Origin: Chara braunii | Lineage: Eukaryota; Streptophyta; Charophyceae; Charales; Characeae | Assembly (NCBI GenBank): GCA_003427395.1 | Contig: BFEA01000147.1 | Span: 981,256-1,042,345 of the forward strand | Reading direction: 5' to 3' | Length of the DNA: 61,090 nt | Made by a program: the position numbers and the translations under genes | Notes under the pieces: generated by a model | The model's input: only the letters and a program-made list of their open reading frames with translations | The model's database searches: none | What the model was told of the DNA's origin: nothing | In this document: positions 42,991 through 54,696 of the stretch, piece by piece | Numbering within the stretch: position 1 is the stretch's first letter | Layout: each line of letters starts with the position of its first letter

Positions 42991-43746
42991 TTGAGGTTGA
43001 TGGACGTGGAGTTGTAATTTTATTTGTCCTTTCCTTTGCCTCTGTACATAAGTTTTGATTTCGGCTTCGGGCGATCCGTCCTTATTCTTCGATGCGGCAT
43101 CTCTCCTTGTTTTCGCCTCAATTGGCGTTTTTGTTCGATTTTGATCTCCTCCTTTTTGTGTATGGGTTCTGCATAAGGGGTGATTGAATGACGTGCTCGT
43201 TGTTTCTCCCTTGTTGCTCGCGATGAATGGCTAATGACAAGAGTTGATGTTGTTGTGATATCCGATGTGTGCGATGTTATTTTGCATGGTCGGAAATGAT
43301 TGCTTGCGAGATCACTGAATGATTAGATGATTGGGTGGTTATCTACGCCACGTGGCAATTTTGCATGTAGGATTGAAATCTCACTTTTTTAACGAGGATC
43401 AACTATTAAGCCCGTGTACGATCTAACACCTCGTGTGCGCACGTGTAAGCGCGATCGGATAAACGCGCCCTACACGCATCCACACACGGGCGCTTCACAA
43501 TCACTGAGGAACTTGGCAGCTCTAGTATAGGAATAAGTGCGAAATTTTCCCCTTGCGAGAATTTGAGCCGGCAGGAGTTTCCGCAACCATACCCGGAACT
43601 CCCTTGTCAGTCGAAGCACGACCAGGTGTGTGCATAGTCATGAGCAAATCTTGCGCATACACGTGTAAACCCGGTCGAAAGGGACGAGGCCTACACGCGT
43701 GTCTGTAGAACCTGCACGATGACAGCATTTTCGACGGAATGACAAC

Positions 43747-44160
43747 ATGTCGTACATCTCTGGGTACTGAGAATACTGGGAGGAAGAACAACTTAGGCTG
43801 TGGAATCCAGAATTCCCCTGTTTAACTAAGAACGATCGACTGTGTGCCTGACACTTTCGCCGCGCTATAACCAGCGACCCGAGGGCCCCCGGCTACCCAA
43901 CTACCTATAACACGCAGTATTTTATATCCCCCGGCTTCGTCGTTATTGCTACCAATTTCCCTCCCTTCATCTTCTCCTCCCATACCACCAACTCACGGTG
44001 GTGTCGTGGAATTCCATAGCCCCGTATTGGCCCCACACGCCGTGCAGAAATTGCAGACGACGTGGCAACTGCCAAGCCTTTGGAATTACGGAACCCAACC
44101 ATAACGCGCGACGTCACTCGCCATGTGTCGACACCCGGAGATACGACCCATAGAAATCGC
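43747..44160 (+). pseudogene. LTR-encoded ORF, element 2 5' LTR (stop at codon 8)
   Basis: It is parallel to 54697-55104, but codon 8 is TGA (43768-43770) where the 3' LTR has CGA. Further stops follow (TAA in the block equivalent to LTEN). Downstream blocks such as YNTQYFISPGFVVIATNF remain readable. Confidence 0.6.
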
Positions 44161-44449
44161 AACCCTCGCGAACGGACCTCTCCCGAACCGCCGAACGGGC
44201 GGATCGGACGACCCCAGGACGCACCGCGCATGCCATCTGCCTTATGTTGCACGACATCAATCGCCATCAGACCGAAAGTAACCTGTCCCTTAGCCTTATT
44301 GCACCTATGCCCCTGAGACCTTGCCACAGGAGATCTCAGTTCTGACCTGGGACTCCACCCCCAATTTCCCAAAAATCCTTGGCACACCCCTTTCTGCACT
44401 TCCAGGCCCCCATCCCACTCCGATCAGGAAGTCGCGCCGGGCGTGAGGT

Positions 44450-44462
44450 TGGTATCGGAGCC
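44450..44462 (+). promoter_or_regulatory. Primer-binding site, element 2
   Basis: TGGTATCGGAGCC differs at one position from the initiator-tRNA-Met complement common in plant LTR elements. It directly abuts the LTR. Confidence 0.85.
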
Positions 44463-44608
44463 GACACGTGGCAGGGTCATAGGATTCGTAGGACGGCAAC
44501 CGAGATCGAAGCGATCTGGCTAACAGGGGACGACCTCGACCCCGAAACGAGCATCGACGCGATCCCGTCGTTACAAGAAGCCGGTCTGCGGCTCGACGGG
44601 CGGCTAAC

Positions 44609-46166
44609 ATGAACGCCAATCAACAGAATCCAAATCCACAACAAAACCTCAACCAACAGCTAAATCCTAATCAACCCGTACCACGAGCGCGGGCACCCAT
44701 GGCCCCACCCGATCTCTATCTATTCGATCCTGCTCACCACCTTGCTAGAGCATGGCTGGCCACGCTCCGAGCTCAGCAGTACGATGACAACGAGGCACAG
44801 GTAAACATTCCCGCTCGATTAGGGGGAGACGCTCATCATTGGTTCAACACCTATGTATGGGTTGATCTCCCGACATTCGAGCGAGACTTTCTGAACCGAT
44901 TCGATTATATCTATCCGAAACAGGCCCTCTTTATGATTAAAGATCGAGTCCAAAAACCCCTCGAGTCTGTCACTGAGTACCAAAATCAATTTTACCGAAT
45001 GTTTGTAAAAACCGAATGAGGCGAATAGGTAGGTAGAGATTTGTTTATTGACGGACTTCGCAGCAAAGCAATGAGGGCGAAACTGCGAAAAAAGTTATCC
45101 CCCATCAATCACACGCTGCAACAGATCATGGCGGCCGCATAAGAGATCGAACCAAAATTCGCTGCAAGTTTCATAGAAGGAAAAAATTATCCTAGGGAAG
45201 GAGACTCGTCCGAACTGGCGAGCTGGCCGCGCTACAGAATAAGTTCGAAAACATGGGATTTGTGTCTGGCCCTGCCACCTATTTGGAACAGATTAGCCCC
45301 AAACGACCAGCCCCGAGTGTGATAAACGGACATGCCAGTTCCCGCGATGACGACACCTCCACCTCCAATCGAAAGTCCCGCACAACCGAATGAATCAACC
45401 GCCTTATTGGAACTGACCAAAACACTGGTCAATCTGATCCAGGAAAGCAAAAAGGAACAGCGGAAACACAATGCTCGAATAGAGGCGATGATGAGGTCGA
45501 TGCGACCGATAGCAGTACGTGCTGCCCCAATTCAACACGGGCCGGCTCCAACACCCGCTCTCGGAGGGGCCGCTGGTAATTTGAATGTCTGTTACACGTG
45601 TCACCAACTTGGGCATATAGCCCGGGACTGCCCTCACCGACCCCCACAACCACGGATCGGAGCCGCACCGGTAGCAGCAGCCCTGATCGCTAACGGGCCG
45701 AGACGAGTAGGAGCGTTAATGGAAGAAACGGAAGGAGGGGGGAGCGCGTTAGCTACGATGGAAGAAGCCGCCGAGCTCATTCCGTTGGATCATGCTTGGT
45801 TACCCAGGATTGGACATGATTGGAACGATCAGACCCGCCCCGGAACAAAGGGAAGTGGCAGAGTGGCGCCCTTCTCCGGGAGAAATAGAGTCGGGAGGAC
45901 CCACCTTCGTCACTGGAAAAATCGATGTCTTGAACATTGTACGCGCATTAGATCATCAGATTCCTCTTCCAATCGGTCATCTACTCTCGATAGCAGAACA
46001 AGCCAATGAGCACATGTTGCAACATTGCAAGGCAAACCGAAAGCGGTTTGCCCTCGCTCGAACAGCAAACACAAAAGCGAAAAACCTGCCACCAGATGAA
46101 CACGCTGCTGGTACTTCGGACCCCATACGTTTGGGACTAATCCAGAAAGATGATCACTTCCTATGA
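44609..46166 (+). pseudogene. gag: Gag of element 2 (broken)
   Basis: It starts MNANQQNPNPQQ and runs through DAHHWFNTYVWVDLP to a stop at 45017. Several stops follow before a clean frame at 45332-46009 with the zinc knuckle CYTCHQLGHIARDC. A frameshift near 45790 moves the continuation (GTIRPAPEQREVAEWRPSPG) into the next frame, 45792-46166. It matches element 1 gag throughout, so the breaks are lesions rather than a different protein. Confidence 0.85.
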
Positions 46167-46511
46167 ATTAAAGCGATTCCATAGAAATCCGCAGAATGTG
46201 ATTTCGAAGTATGGGGAGTTCCGTACAACGCCATTATTGATTCTGGAGCAACTGTCTTAGCTATCTCACTACGAGTAGTCGAAAGAGCAGGAAGAAAAAA
46301 AGATTTGATTATGCTTACGGAGAAGGATCAACTCATCTCAGCAGATGAGGAAAATATCAAAACAGTGGGACGAATGACCAATGTTGCTTTTCGATTGGGT
46401 AAGGTGCACGCTCTGGGAGATGTCGTAGTATTAGACGCCAGCACTTATGATGTTCTTTCGGGTTTACCTGCTCTTATGGCTCTGCGAGCCAACTTGGACT
46501 TCGAAAGATGA
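46167..46511 (+). pseudogene. Aspartic protease of element 2 (broken)
   Basis: After stops near 46165 and 46182 the reading VWGVPYNAIIDSGATVLAIS carries the DSGA catalytic motif at about 46240. It continues through KDQLISADEENIKTVGRMTN to a stop at 46511, earlier than in element 1. Confidence 0.8.
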
Positions 46512-46735
46512 TCGATTATCCCGCGAAATACAGGAGGAAAACCCTACGCCATACCTATGAGGCTGACCCTTCGTACTTCTATTAATATGACCTCGCAAGT
46601 TTCTATGATAATGGCAGGAACTCTCCGACTGATCACCTGGGAAAACTGCGCGGATGATGAGCGATCATCGAAAGATGCAGACAACAGTGACGAGGATAAT
46701 GCGGTAATTCTGGAGCTGGCGCGATAGCGCATCTG

Positions 46736-47279
46736 TTACCCTGCGCAACGAGTGAACCCTAAACCATTAAACCTGACCGATCGAAACCTGCAAAGGACAT
46801 AAGCGATGATTCTGGGAGAACCTCTCATACAGATATCAAGGATGGTCGATTCTTTGGAACCCCCTCGAACCCTGTACGAAGGTATCTCCCCTCTCCTTGC
46901 GCGATACAACGACAAGAGACACTTCTGCGACATCACGAGCCTCCCGCGATCTCTTTTGCCACCTGCAAAAAAGGTACGATTGCTACGCTTAAGGGCGGAG
47001 GCCAATTCTTTGGAACCCCCTGAGCGCCCCGAAATTGAACTCGGAATTAAAATCGCGACCAAATCGGTGCCATGGCAAGACATTCGCGATGGAGTGACCC
47101 CAGAAGAACACGTAGCCATCCGAGAAGAAGATGCGCAAATGATGGCTACAATATTTTCTTGGCGGTCGGATAACTCGTTTATTTCTGCACCCCCACCTGA
47201 AACCACTAAGCGGATAAGTACGAAACAGATCGAGGTGCAGATATGAAACTAGTCGTACGAACTACACGTACCCCACTAT
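46736..47279 (+). pseudogene. Protease-RT linker of Pol, element 2
   Basis: The frame 46806-47246 matches element 1's linker (ISRMVDSLEPPRTLYEG, RHFCDITSLPRSLLPPAKK, IEVQI). Stops at 47244 and 47250 interrupt it, and the same frame then reads SYELHVPHYVPNEIHHLIPD into RT. No catalytic motif is recognised. Confidence 0.65.
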
Positions 47280-48838
47280 GTGCCCAACGAGATCCACCAC
47301 CTCATTCCGGACATCCTAAAGGAATACCAGGGACCAGTTAGTGTGACGAACACATACATTGGACTATCACTGGTCATACAACACGAGATTCAAACCGGAA
47401 ACCACCCCCCGATCCACTGTAAACCCTACAGATATTCCCTAGTGGAGCGGAAAGCGGCGTTTCAGCGGATTCGGGAGTTTGAAGCCAATGGTTGGATCGA
47501 ACCTGCCACTGCACCATGGTCATTTCCGGTAGTATTCGTACCGAAGAAGAATGGGTCGATTCGCATTTGCATCGATTACCGGAAACTAAATGATATCACG
47601 ATCAAAGATGTGTATCCCCTTCCCCGGATTGATGATTTGCTGGATGCGATTGGGTGTGCTAATTATTTTAGTAAATTTGATATTTGTCACGGCTTCCATC
47701 ATATTCTGGTTAAGGAGGAAGACCGACCAAAAACGACCTTCGTATTATTTGAGGGCACGTGGCAGTGGGTCCGGTGTCCGATGGGGATTTGCAACGCGCC
47801 TGCCACGTTTCAACGGGCTATGATTTTGACGTTTAAGAACTTCCTCAACAGGACACGGCTGACTCAAGGAATAATAAACTTCTGCGTCATCGTGTACATG
47901 GACGACATCTTAGTCTATTCGGAAACCTATCACAGGCACGCACAACATATTGAATGGACACTGGGAGCTCTGAGAGACGCTGGGTTCAAGATCGTGCTCG
48001 AGAAGAGCGAGTTTTTCCTATCAGAGATCTCGTTCTTGGGCTACGTGGTGACGCGGTGAGGACTGCGGCCAGATTCGAGAAAGGTCGTGGCGATGAAGGA
48101 TGCCCCCGTCCCCACATCGCTGACACAGGTTCAAGCCTTTTTGGGACTGGCATCGTACTATCGTCGTTTCATCAAGGGCTTTGTCGCGATAGCAAGGCCC
48201 CTAACGAACTTGTTGCGGAAGGACCAGCCTCTCAGTTGGGACGCCGAGTGCGAGCAGGCTTTCGCCACCCTCAAGGACGCCCTGGCCACAACACCTATTT
48301 TGATCTGGCCGGACCCTACGCAACAGTTCATTCTCATTACGGACTGGCAACCGGAGGCAATTTCTGCCATTCTATGATTCTAGCACAAAAGGGGAACGAC
48401 GGACGAGAACATGTCATCGAATACTCATCACACACGGTGCCAGACGAGTGGAGGAACAATTCGGCCCCGCAAGGTGAATGTTACGCCGTGGTCTGGGGAA
48501 TCCAACACTTCCATCCGTATCTTTACGGACAGAAGTTTCTTGTAGTGACTGATCACGAGCCACTGCTGGCTCTGAAGAGGCTCACTAACTACACCGGCAT
48601 GATTGGGCGTTGGGCGGTACGCCTACAGGAGTACGATTTCGACATCGTCCATCGAAAGACGGAGAGGCACGGGAACGCCGATGGGTTTACATGTCTGCAT
48701 CGACCCGCTAAGGTACCTAAAGGCGAAGAAAACATTCCGTGGAAGGAGCCGGAATTGACGAACAGACCCAAGTACGGACAAGTGGCAGTCCTTCCACGTG
48801 GCAAGAAGCAGACAAGTGGCAATGGGGGACGGAGGTAA
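47280..48838 (+). pseudogene. pol: Reverse transcriptase-RNase H of element 2 (broken)
   Basis: RT shows SIRICIDYRKLNDITIKDVY, YFSKFDICHGFHHI, GTWQWVRCPMGICNAP and YMDD (47895-47906). A TGA at 48057-48059 replaces a Gly codon. RNase H then has FILITDWQPEAISAIL, interrupted by an 8-bp insertion (ATTCTA repeated around TG near 48375), and resumes in another frame with GECYAVVWGIQHF, TDHEPLLALKR and NADG. That frame ends TAA at 48836-48838, just past the conserved ATG (48822) of the PHD-integrase frame. Confidence 0.88.
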
Positions 48839-50539
48839 TCCTACAACACCTCTCTCTCCCCTCTCACCTTCATCTCTTCTCTCTCTTCCCGAGAAATTTC
48901 GTTATTTTTGCGAAGCGATTTCACTCGTTTACTCCGTCCCTATGCATCCTACTGGGGAAGGATATGTCGAGTGGGTAGATTGTCGGCAGTGTGTCGCACG
49001 AGCCCATGGCTCTTGTATTTAGTATCGAAATGGCAACACGTCTTGGTTGTGCCCCTTGTGTCGAGTGGATAAGATCCCGACTGAGGCTCGATTTCTCAAC
49101 GCCACGTCAAAAGGGTTACAAAAGACCCGAAAATTTACAAGGGCCAAGGTATGGACGAATATTGCCTTAATTGCCACCGTGATAGGTAACCCCCTCCAGG
49201 ACTTCACTAAGGAGGACCGGAGGGGAGCCAATGAAAGGGCTCGGGACTATCGCTGGAACGAGGGTCGGCTAGAGAAACGGAAGACGGATGGTAGCGAGAT
49301 TTGGATGATAGTGCCGCACCCGTTCATGAGGTATGATTGGGTTAAGACGGCGGATGAGGAAACTACAGCCCATTTTGCCGTCCGAATTACGGAGGCGGCA
49401 ATCGACAAAAACGAGTGTTATTGGTCCGACATTCTCGACGATGTTAAATTCATCGCCCAACACTGTCAGGTCTGCAGTGCCGACAAGGCGCCAATTCAAC
49501 CACCAAGGTTGATAGTGCCGACGGTAGTTGAACGACCCTTTTAGAGGGTTAGCATGGATACTCCCGATATTGTAGTACCCCCTGGACCTAATAGTTGTGA
49601 GTATTCAATCCTACTGGTATCCATAGACCACTTCTCGAAGTGGATCGAGGCATATCCGTGTCATACACGACAGGTGGCTGAAATCGCACGATACATCAAC
49701 TATTTTTTAGGAATGCATCAGGACACGGAGGAGATCCTGACCGATAGTGGGGTAGAATTCAAGGGGGAAGTTTTGAGGAATCTGGGTCATACACGGCGTC
49801 GCCATACGGAATACTGCACCCCACATGTCACAGTCTAACGGGCTGCTAGAGAACGCAAATAGGGTGATGCGCTGCGACGAAACATCGCGGCACGGGATCC
49901 GAGACCCTGGCCCGATATCGTGGATCACATCCTGGCGGTCCATCGGGGAACGCCTCACGAATCGACGGGCTTGAGCCCCTTTCAATTACGGACCAATAGT
50001 GTGGCTTGCGTTTCAATACCAAGCCTCCCGGACGAATCTTCGTTGAACCGACAGCCCACAAGGGCTACGGTTCGAGACAAGGCCAAGCGACACCTAGAGC
50101 TGATGGAGCGGTCCCTTCCCCGATTAGCTCGGAAGCGCCAGAAAATGACTGAGTTGGCCCACGACCGAAAGGTCCACAGTTACGAGGCCCGGAATGGAAA
50201 TGCGGGACCACGGCCCTAGTATAGCTAGGAGGCATTGTGCAGGTGAGAAAATGTGCTTGCCAGGGTAAACTAGGGCCACGATTCTTCGGGCGATTTCGCT
50301 TAGTCGAGCTCGGTCCGAACGGAGTGAACACGGTGCGGCTCGTGCCTGAGGTCTCCGACAACCAATCTGCCCACCCGATCACTCGCCAAGTGTCCTATCT
50401 GCGGCCTCTCCCTTCCTCTCCATCTCCACCTTCATTCGTCCCCTCCTCCAACACGGAAGAGGACGACGACTGCTTATCGCCCTCTCCTTCTCTGTCTCGC
50501 TCCCCTGCCGATGCTCCGTCCTCGCCGCCATCGCCATGA
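48822..50539 (+). pseudogene. pol: PHD remnant-integrase of element 2 (broken)
   Basis: From ATG 48822 the PHD region (48900-49061) keeps most ligands but has Arg for the first Cys and a TAG at 49020. Integrase continues from 49047: AHFAVRITEAAI, HCQVC, then after a TAG at 49542-49544 MDTPDIVVPPGPNSCEYS. Next come ILTDSGVEFKGEVLRNL, where the usual DNG is DSG, and a disrupted LLENANR. The C-terminal module PRFFGRFRLVELGPNGVNT follows, then a Ser/Pro tail ending TGA at 50537-50539. That stop overlaps the ORF X start as ATGA. Confidence 0.85.
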
Positions 50540-51018
50540 GTTTTTCCACCGAGCAGGTTCTTGGCGAGCACATGCTGGCACCACGTGGCGATATTTCGGC
50601 GATCAGACAAGTCCATCATCCACGGATCAGTCCGGATTTTCTCCGATTTGCGCAGTTCTTCAGCACCACTGAGGTGTGTGCGGCAGCAGAGTTCCGTTTT
50701 GCGACGCACAGCCGGACACTCGTGTTGGCCGAGGCATCGGCTTATCGACGACTTTCGGCGCCTGGGGTCAGCCACGTCTCTACCGTCGTCGTCTTCAGCG
50801 GGGACATCAGCGTGCTGGATCCTACAAGGCATACGACAATCCGGACATCACTAAGGGAGTGGGGTGAACAGTTAGCACAGGAGTGGAGTCGGTGGCTTGC
50901 GCGGCACGATGACAACCTCGTCGTCACCAACAGCATCGACGTTGGCGGGCTCCGCACGTCCCGACGCAAGCTGGCGGTAGCGCTCCCAGAGCTCTTCCCA
51001 TTTCTGCGCCCTCAATGA
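50536..51018 (+). CDS. ORF X of element 2 (unknown; intact)
   Basis: 160 codons from a true ATG, starting MSFSTEQVLGEHMLAPRG and including IRQVHHPRISPDFLRFAQ, FFSTT, LAEASAYRRLSAPGVSHV and REWGEQLAQEWSRWLAR. It is homologous to 22823-22344, with the conserved N-terminus and a freer C-terminus. It remains open although the pol region of this copy carries many lesions. Soluble, mixed alpha/beta-like composition; no recognised family or signal peptide. Confidence 0.7.
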   Translation: MSFSTEQVLGEHMLAPRGDISAIRQVHHPRISPDFLRFAQFFSTTEVCAAAEFRFATHSRTLVLAEASAYRRLSAPGVSHVSTVVVFSGDISVLDPTRHTTIRTSLREWGEQLAQEWSRWLARHDDNLVVTNSIDVGGLRTSRRKLAVALPELFPFLRPQ

Positions 51019-51129
51019 ACCGGTCCTAGTTCTCAACCTTTGCCCTCCCCTCTCTCTTCCCCACTTTCTGGCAGTCTGCTCTCCATCCCCGCCTTTCTTT
51101 CTGTATCCAGCCACTCGCTGTTCCCCTCA

Positions 51130-52093
51130 TTGAGCTGAGACATTGAGAAATCTGGTGTGAGCACTACCTCACTCTTTCGCTGTGCCCGGTCAAAGTGGAG
51201 CTGACGTGGACACGGGACAGTGAGCATCGTGCCGCGAGGGAGAGCGTGGAACTGCTAATTTTCCAGGCCTAGAGAACAGAGGTGGAAGGAGATCTCCTCG
51301 GGTTCATTTTCGGAGCGGTAGAGCCAGGCCATCGGCAGACGATCGTGTGGGAACTCACGATCCGTCGATCCCCTTTGCGCAGCTGGTCGACGACCTTCCC
51401 CTCGACATCATATCGCAGCGTGACGAAAGCCCAGTGCCGCATGTTCTTTCACGAAGATAAACGTCGTACTTGCAGTGGTCAACCTGCTCAGAGGATCGAA
51501 CGGGAGGTGGCAGCTACCCATCGCGTCCAGAATATCTGAACCGCCGGGGGATCATCGACGTCCTTTTCTTTTCGCCTCGAACAGCGGTGGAGGAGAGAGC
51601 CGTGGCGGAGGAAGCGGAGGTGGAAGACGAAAGCGAGGAATGAACCTCGGAGAAAGAAGGAAGCTACAACGAATATAGCGAGGAAGAATCAGGGGCAGAA
51701 GAAGAAGAAGAAAAAGAGGAAGAAGAAGAAGATCAGTTGGAGGGAGAGGAAGGATCTGAGTCACGGTGGGAGACTCTGGGTGAGGAGGCGGATCGCGCAG
51801 AAGCTCAGGAGGAGGATCCCGAGGCGGTAGCGAGGCGGAGAGAAGAAATCGCGGTCGGGAAGCAGCCACTGGAGTACGCGAGCGGCGCGGATCTGCCGAT
51901 CCCGAACGACCCAACCAAGGATCCCGAGCCACCCAAGAACGATGATGGGGACCCTGCTGCCGAGACTTCGAGCGCACCGGCACGCAGGCAACAGAGCCGA
52001 TCCCCCTCCCCATCCCCCCGTCCCCCAGTTCGAACACGTGTCGATGCGGGGCATCGGGCTTCGTTCCCGGCCGTTATCCTGCCGCCCCCTTGA
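51130..52093 (+). pseudogene. ORF Y of element 2 (broken; acidic tail)
   Basis: Blocks WCEHYLTLSLCPVKVELTW, VELLIFQA then TAG then RTEVEGDLLGFIFG, and in a shifted frame AQLVDDLPLDIISQRD, parallel ORF Y of element 1. The TAG replaces the Trp of QAWRT. The Glu-rich tail (SEEESGAEEEEEKEEEEEDQ at about 51680-51735) leads into a 118-codon frame, 51737-52093, ending Ser/Arg/Pro-rich. Function unknown. Confidence 0.5.
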
Positions 52094-52571
52094 TTACCTC
52101 ACCCGTCGCCAGATTACCATCCCGGTCTCTTTCCCCCACAACCCCTTCCCCGCCGACACCTTCCATCACTTCTACGCTGCCCGCCTCGCTGTCACGATAC
52201 ATCCACACGCTTCTACTAGGTGCGCCACCCCTGTCTTTTGCCTCCATGTCCTTCTCTTCAGTACCGCGTGGCGAGGCCACAACATGATCGAGGTCTGTTG
52301 CATGATCACGGGGACTATCCCCACGTGAGAAAACCATGATCGATTCCGGACGGCCCTCCTCCGCACCTTCGCAACCCTCTACCCCGACTATCTCACGTCT
52401 CTCCCCCATGGCGGTACCTGCTTCCCTCGCTTCCATCGGATCGTCCGATATCAGGAGCTTCCGGTGACAGTCGCGGGAATGGAAAGCTTCCTACCCCTAC
52501 TCCCGACTGACCCACCCCCTCAACACGCCCCCATATACCGCCTTCCCTTTCCTCTCCCTGCTAGTTACTGA
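51942..52571 (+). pseudogene. ORF Z of element 2 (one in-frame TGA)
   Basis: The frame reads VSMRGIGLRSRPLSCRPLDY, FPADTFHHFYAARLAVTIHP, FCLHVLLFSTAWRGHNM and MITGTIPT, then TGA at 52326-52328 where element 1 has Cys. The same frame continues FRTALLRTFATLYPDYLTSL to a stop at 52569-52571. Homology with element 1 covers the whole protein. Confidence 0.6.
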
Positions 52572-52818
52572 TGTGCGATTGCATGGCACGTGTCGCAAGG
52601 ATGGCACGAGCGATCCCCTCCTCCAATGGATAGAGCCCTTTCTGGGGAACTTGTAGGATAGAGCCACGTACGCCACACATGATGACTTCCACACTCTTTT
52701 ACACGGTAAATAGCACGTAGAAAGCTCCGCACTGTCGATCGTTTAAAAAGATCGACACGTGTCGTAATGTCAAGCAAGCGGGAGCTTGCTTAAAATTGGA
52801 ACCCCCTAGCGTCACATA
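52572..52818 (+). other. Spacer before 3' LTR; no clear polypurine tract
   Basis: Non-coding. The last bases GTCACATATGTGAC (52811-52824) form a palindrome across the LTR boundary. An AAGCAAGC/GCTTGCTT inverted repeat lies near 52772. A purine run next to the LTR, expected for plus-strand priming, is not seen. Confidence 0.5.
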
Positions 52819-53862
52819 TGTGACGAACCACTTTCTGTGTCGTGCGACTTTCTGCGTGATGACAATGAGGGGTCCTAAGATGGGAAGGTTGGGCTAATTA
52901 TGGGAGACGGGATCCAACGGAAAAATTACATCGGTGTCCTTGTTTGTTCTTCTTTTTACATCGCTTCTTTCCGGATGGCTGGGGCCAGGACAGGGCAAAT
53001 CCTGGGATGGTCGATTGAGTGGCTAGCGCTCCAACAGAGGCGCGATTAATAATGTCTCACGTCGCTTCTTTCTTGTTCTGCTGTTGGGTTTTCGGCGTGG
53101 TAATCACGCAGGAGTTTTTGCTTCTTACTTTTTAAATTTCCTTTTCCGAATCTTGTCGAGCCCTCGATGGCTCTCGGAATTTCGGGCTTTCCTTTCGGAT
53201 TTTGTGCTTTAATAAAGTTGTTTTTGCATTTTCGCGTTAAATAGGAAATTATGAATTTAAGAATTTGGAATTTATTTTGCCGCGTGGTGCTCTTTGCTCG
53301 CGCGTTTCTTCTTGCGGCTGCAACGGAGCTCTAATTAGTCGACGCCCTTAATCTTGCGTGTAATTATAATTTTGGGCAGGGCGCCCTTGTAACTGTATCT
53401 TTCTTCTTGAGCTTCGTCTTTCCCGCCCTCTCTCTTCTTTGCTGTGTCTAGTTGGCCCGCGGGCTGCATGATCGATCGATGGGTGGAGAGTGGCTACGTC
53501 CCCCACGCCGCAGTCTGGCCATGCAAAAAGTAGGCACTCCGTCCCCTTCTTTGCTTCTAAGTCCTTGCGATTCCATGGTCTCCGCGCATGCATGCACAAT
53601 ATAAATTTCGGCTGCGCGATTAGATAACTCTCTAAAACAGCTGCTAGAAGCTCGAGGTAGCGCGATCAGTGAGGGTCGGCTCACGAGCGAAGTAAGAGGT
53701 GAGTGAAGTGGGAGTTGGGCGACCCGACGAGCTGGTGCCAAATGTGCGGGGTTGACGCGTGGGGCTACGACGGACTGTAGCGCGCGGGCGAACCTGACGA
53801 GTACAGGAGAACTAAGCCGGGTGACAACTTCGTGGGTTGGTGCGTGACGACGGACTGTCCGC

Positions 53863-53865
<3 letters not shown>

Positions 53866-53941
<76 letters not shown>
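53866..53941. repeat. (GA)n tract in 3' LTR of element 2
   Basis: 38 GA units between GACTGTCCGCATCA and GTTGAGGTTGATGGACG, the same context as in the other three LTRs. Confidence 0.95.
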
Positions 53942-53943
<2 letters not shown>

Positions 53944-54696
53944 GAGGTTGATGGACGTGGAGTTGTAATTTTCTTTGTCCTTTCGTTTGCCTTTGTACAT
54001 AAGTTTTGATTTCGGCTTCGGGCGATCCGCCCTTATTCTTCGATTCGGCATCTCCCCTTGTTTTCACCTCAATTGGCATTTTTGCTCGATTTTGATCTCC
54101 TCCTTTTTGTGTATGGGTTCTGCATAAGGGGTGATTGAATGACGTGCTCGTTGTTTCTCCCTTTTTGCTCGCGATGAATGACTAATGACAGGAGTTGATA
54201 CTGTTGTGATATCCGATGTGTGGGATGTCATTTTGCATGGTCGGAAATGATTGCTTGGGAGATCACTGAATGATTAGATGATTGGGTGGTTATCTACGCC
54301 ACGTGGCAATTTTGCATGTAGGATTGAAATCTCACTTTTTCACGAGGATCAGCCAGTAAGCCCGTGTACGATCTAACACCTCGTGTGCGCACGTGTAAGC
54401 GCGATCGGATCAACGCGCCCTACACGTATCCACACACGGGCGATTCCCAATCACTGAGGAACTTGGCAGCTCTAGTATAGGAATAAGTGCGGAATTTTCC
54501 CCTTGCGAAAATTTGAGGCGGCAGGAGTTTCCGCAACCATACCCGGAACTCCCTTGTCAGCCGAAGCACGACCAGGTGTGTGCATAGTCATGAGCAGATC
54601 CTGCGCACACACGTGTAAATCCGACCGAAAGGGACGAGACCTACACGCGTGTTTGTACAACCTGCACGATGACAGCATTTTCCCCGGAATGACAAG

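Larger units (their letters stand above)
41747..44449 (+). mobile_element. 5' LTR of element 2
   Basis: It begins TGTGACGAACCACTTTCTG and ends GGGCGTGAGGT before the primer site. Inside are AATAAA (42139-42144), TATAAA (42528-42533), a GA tract with a 75-base N gap (42843-42917) and a broken LTR ORF (43747). Its U5 end lacks the GGGCGTCACA that closes the 3' LTR. Confidence 0.93.

Noticed and set aside
43905-44399. 164-codon antisense frame in the LTR, with relatives at 18210-18524 and 54772-55278
   Set aside because: It is the complement of the LTR ORF region. The sense frame has the third-position pattern of a coding sequence, so I regard the antisense frame as a shadow.
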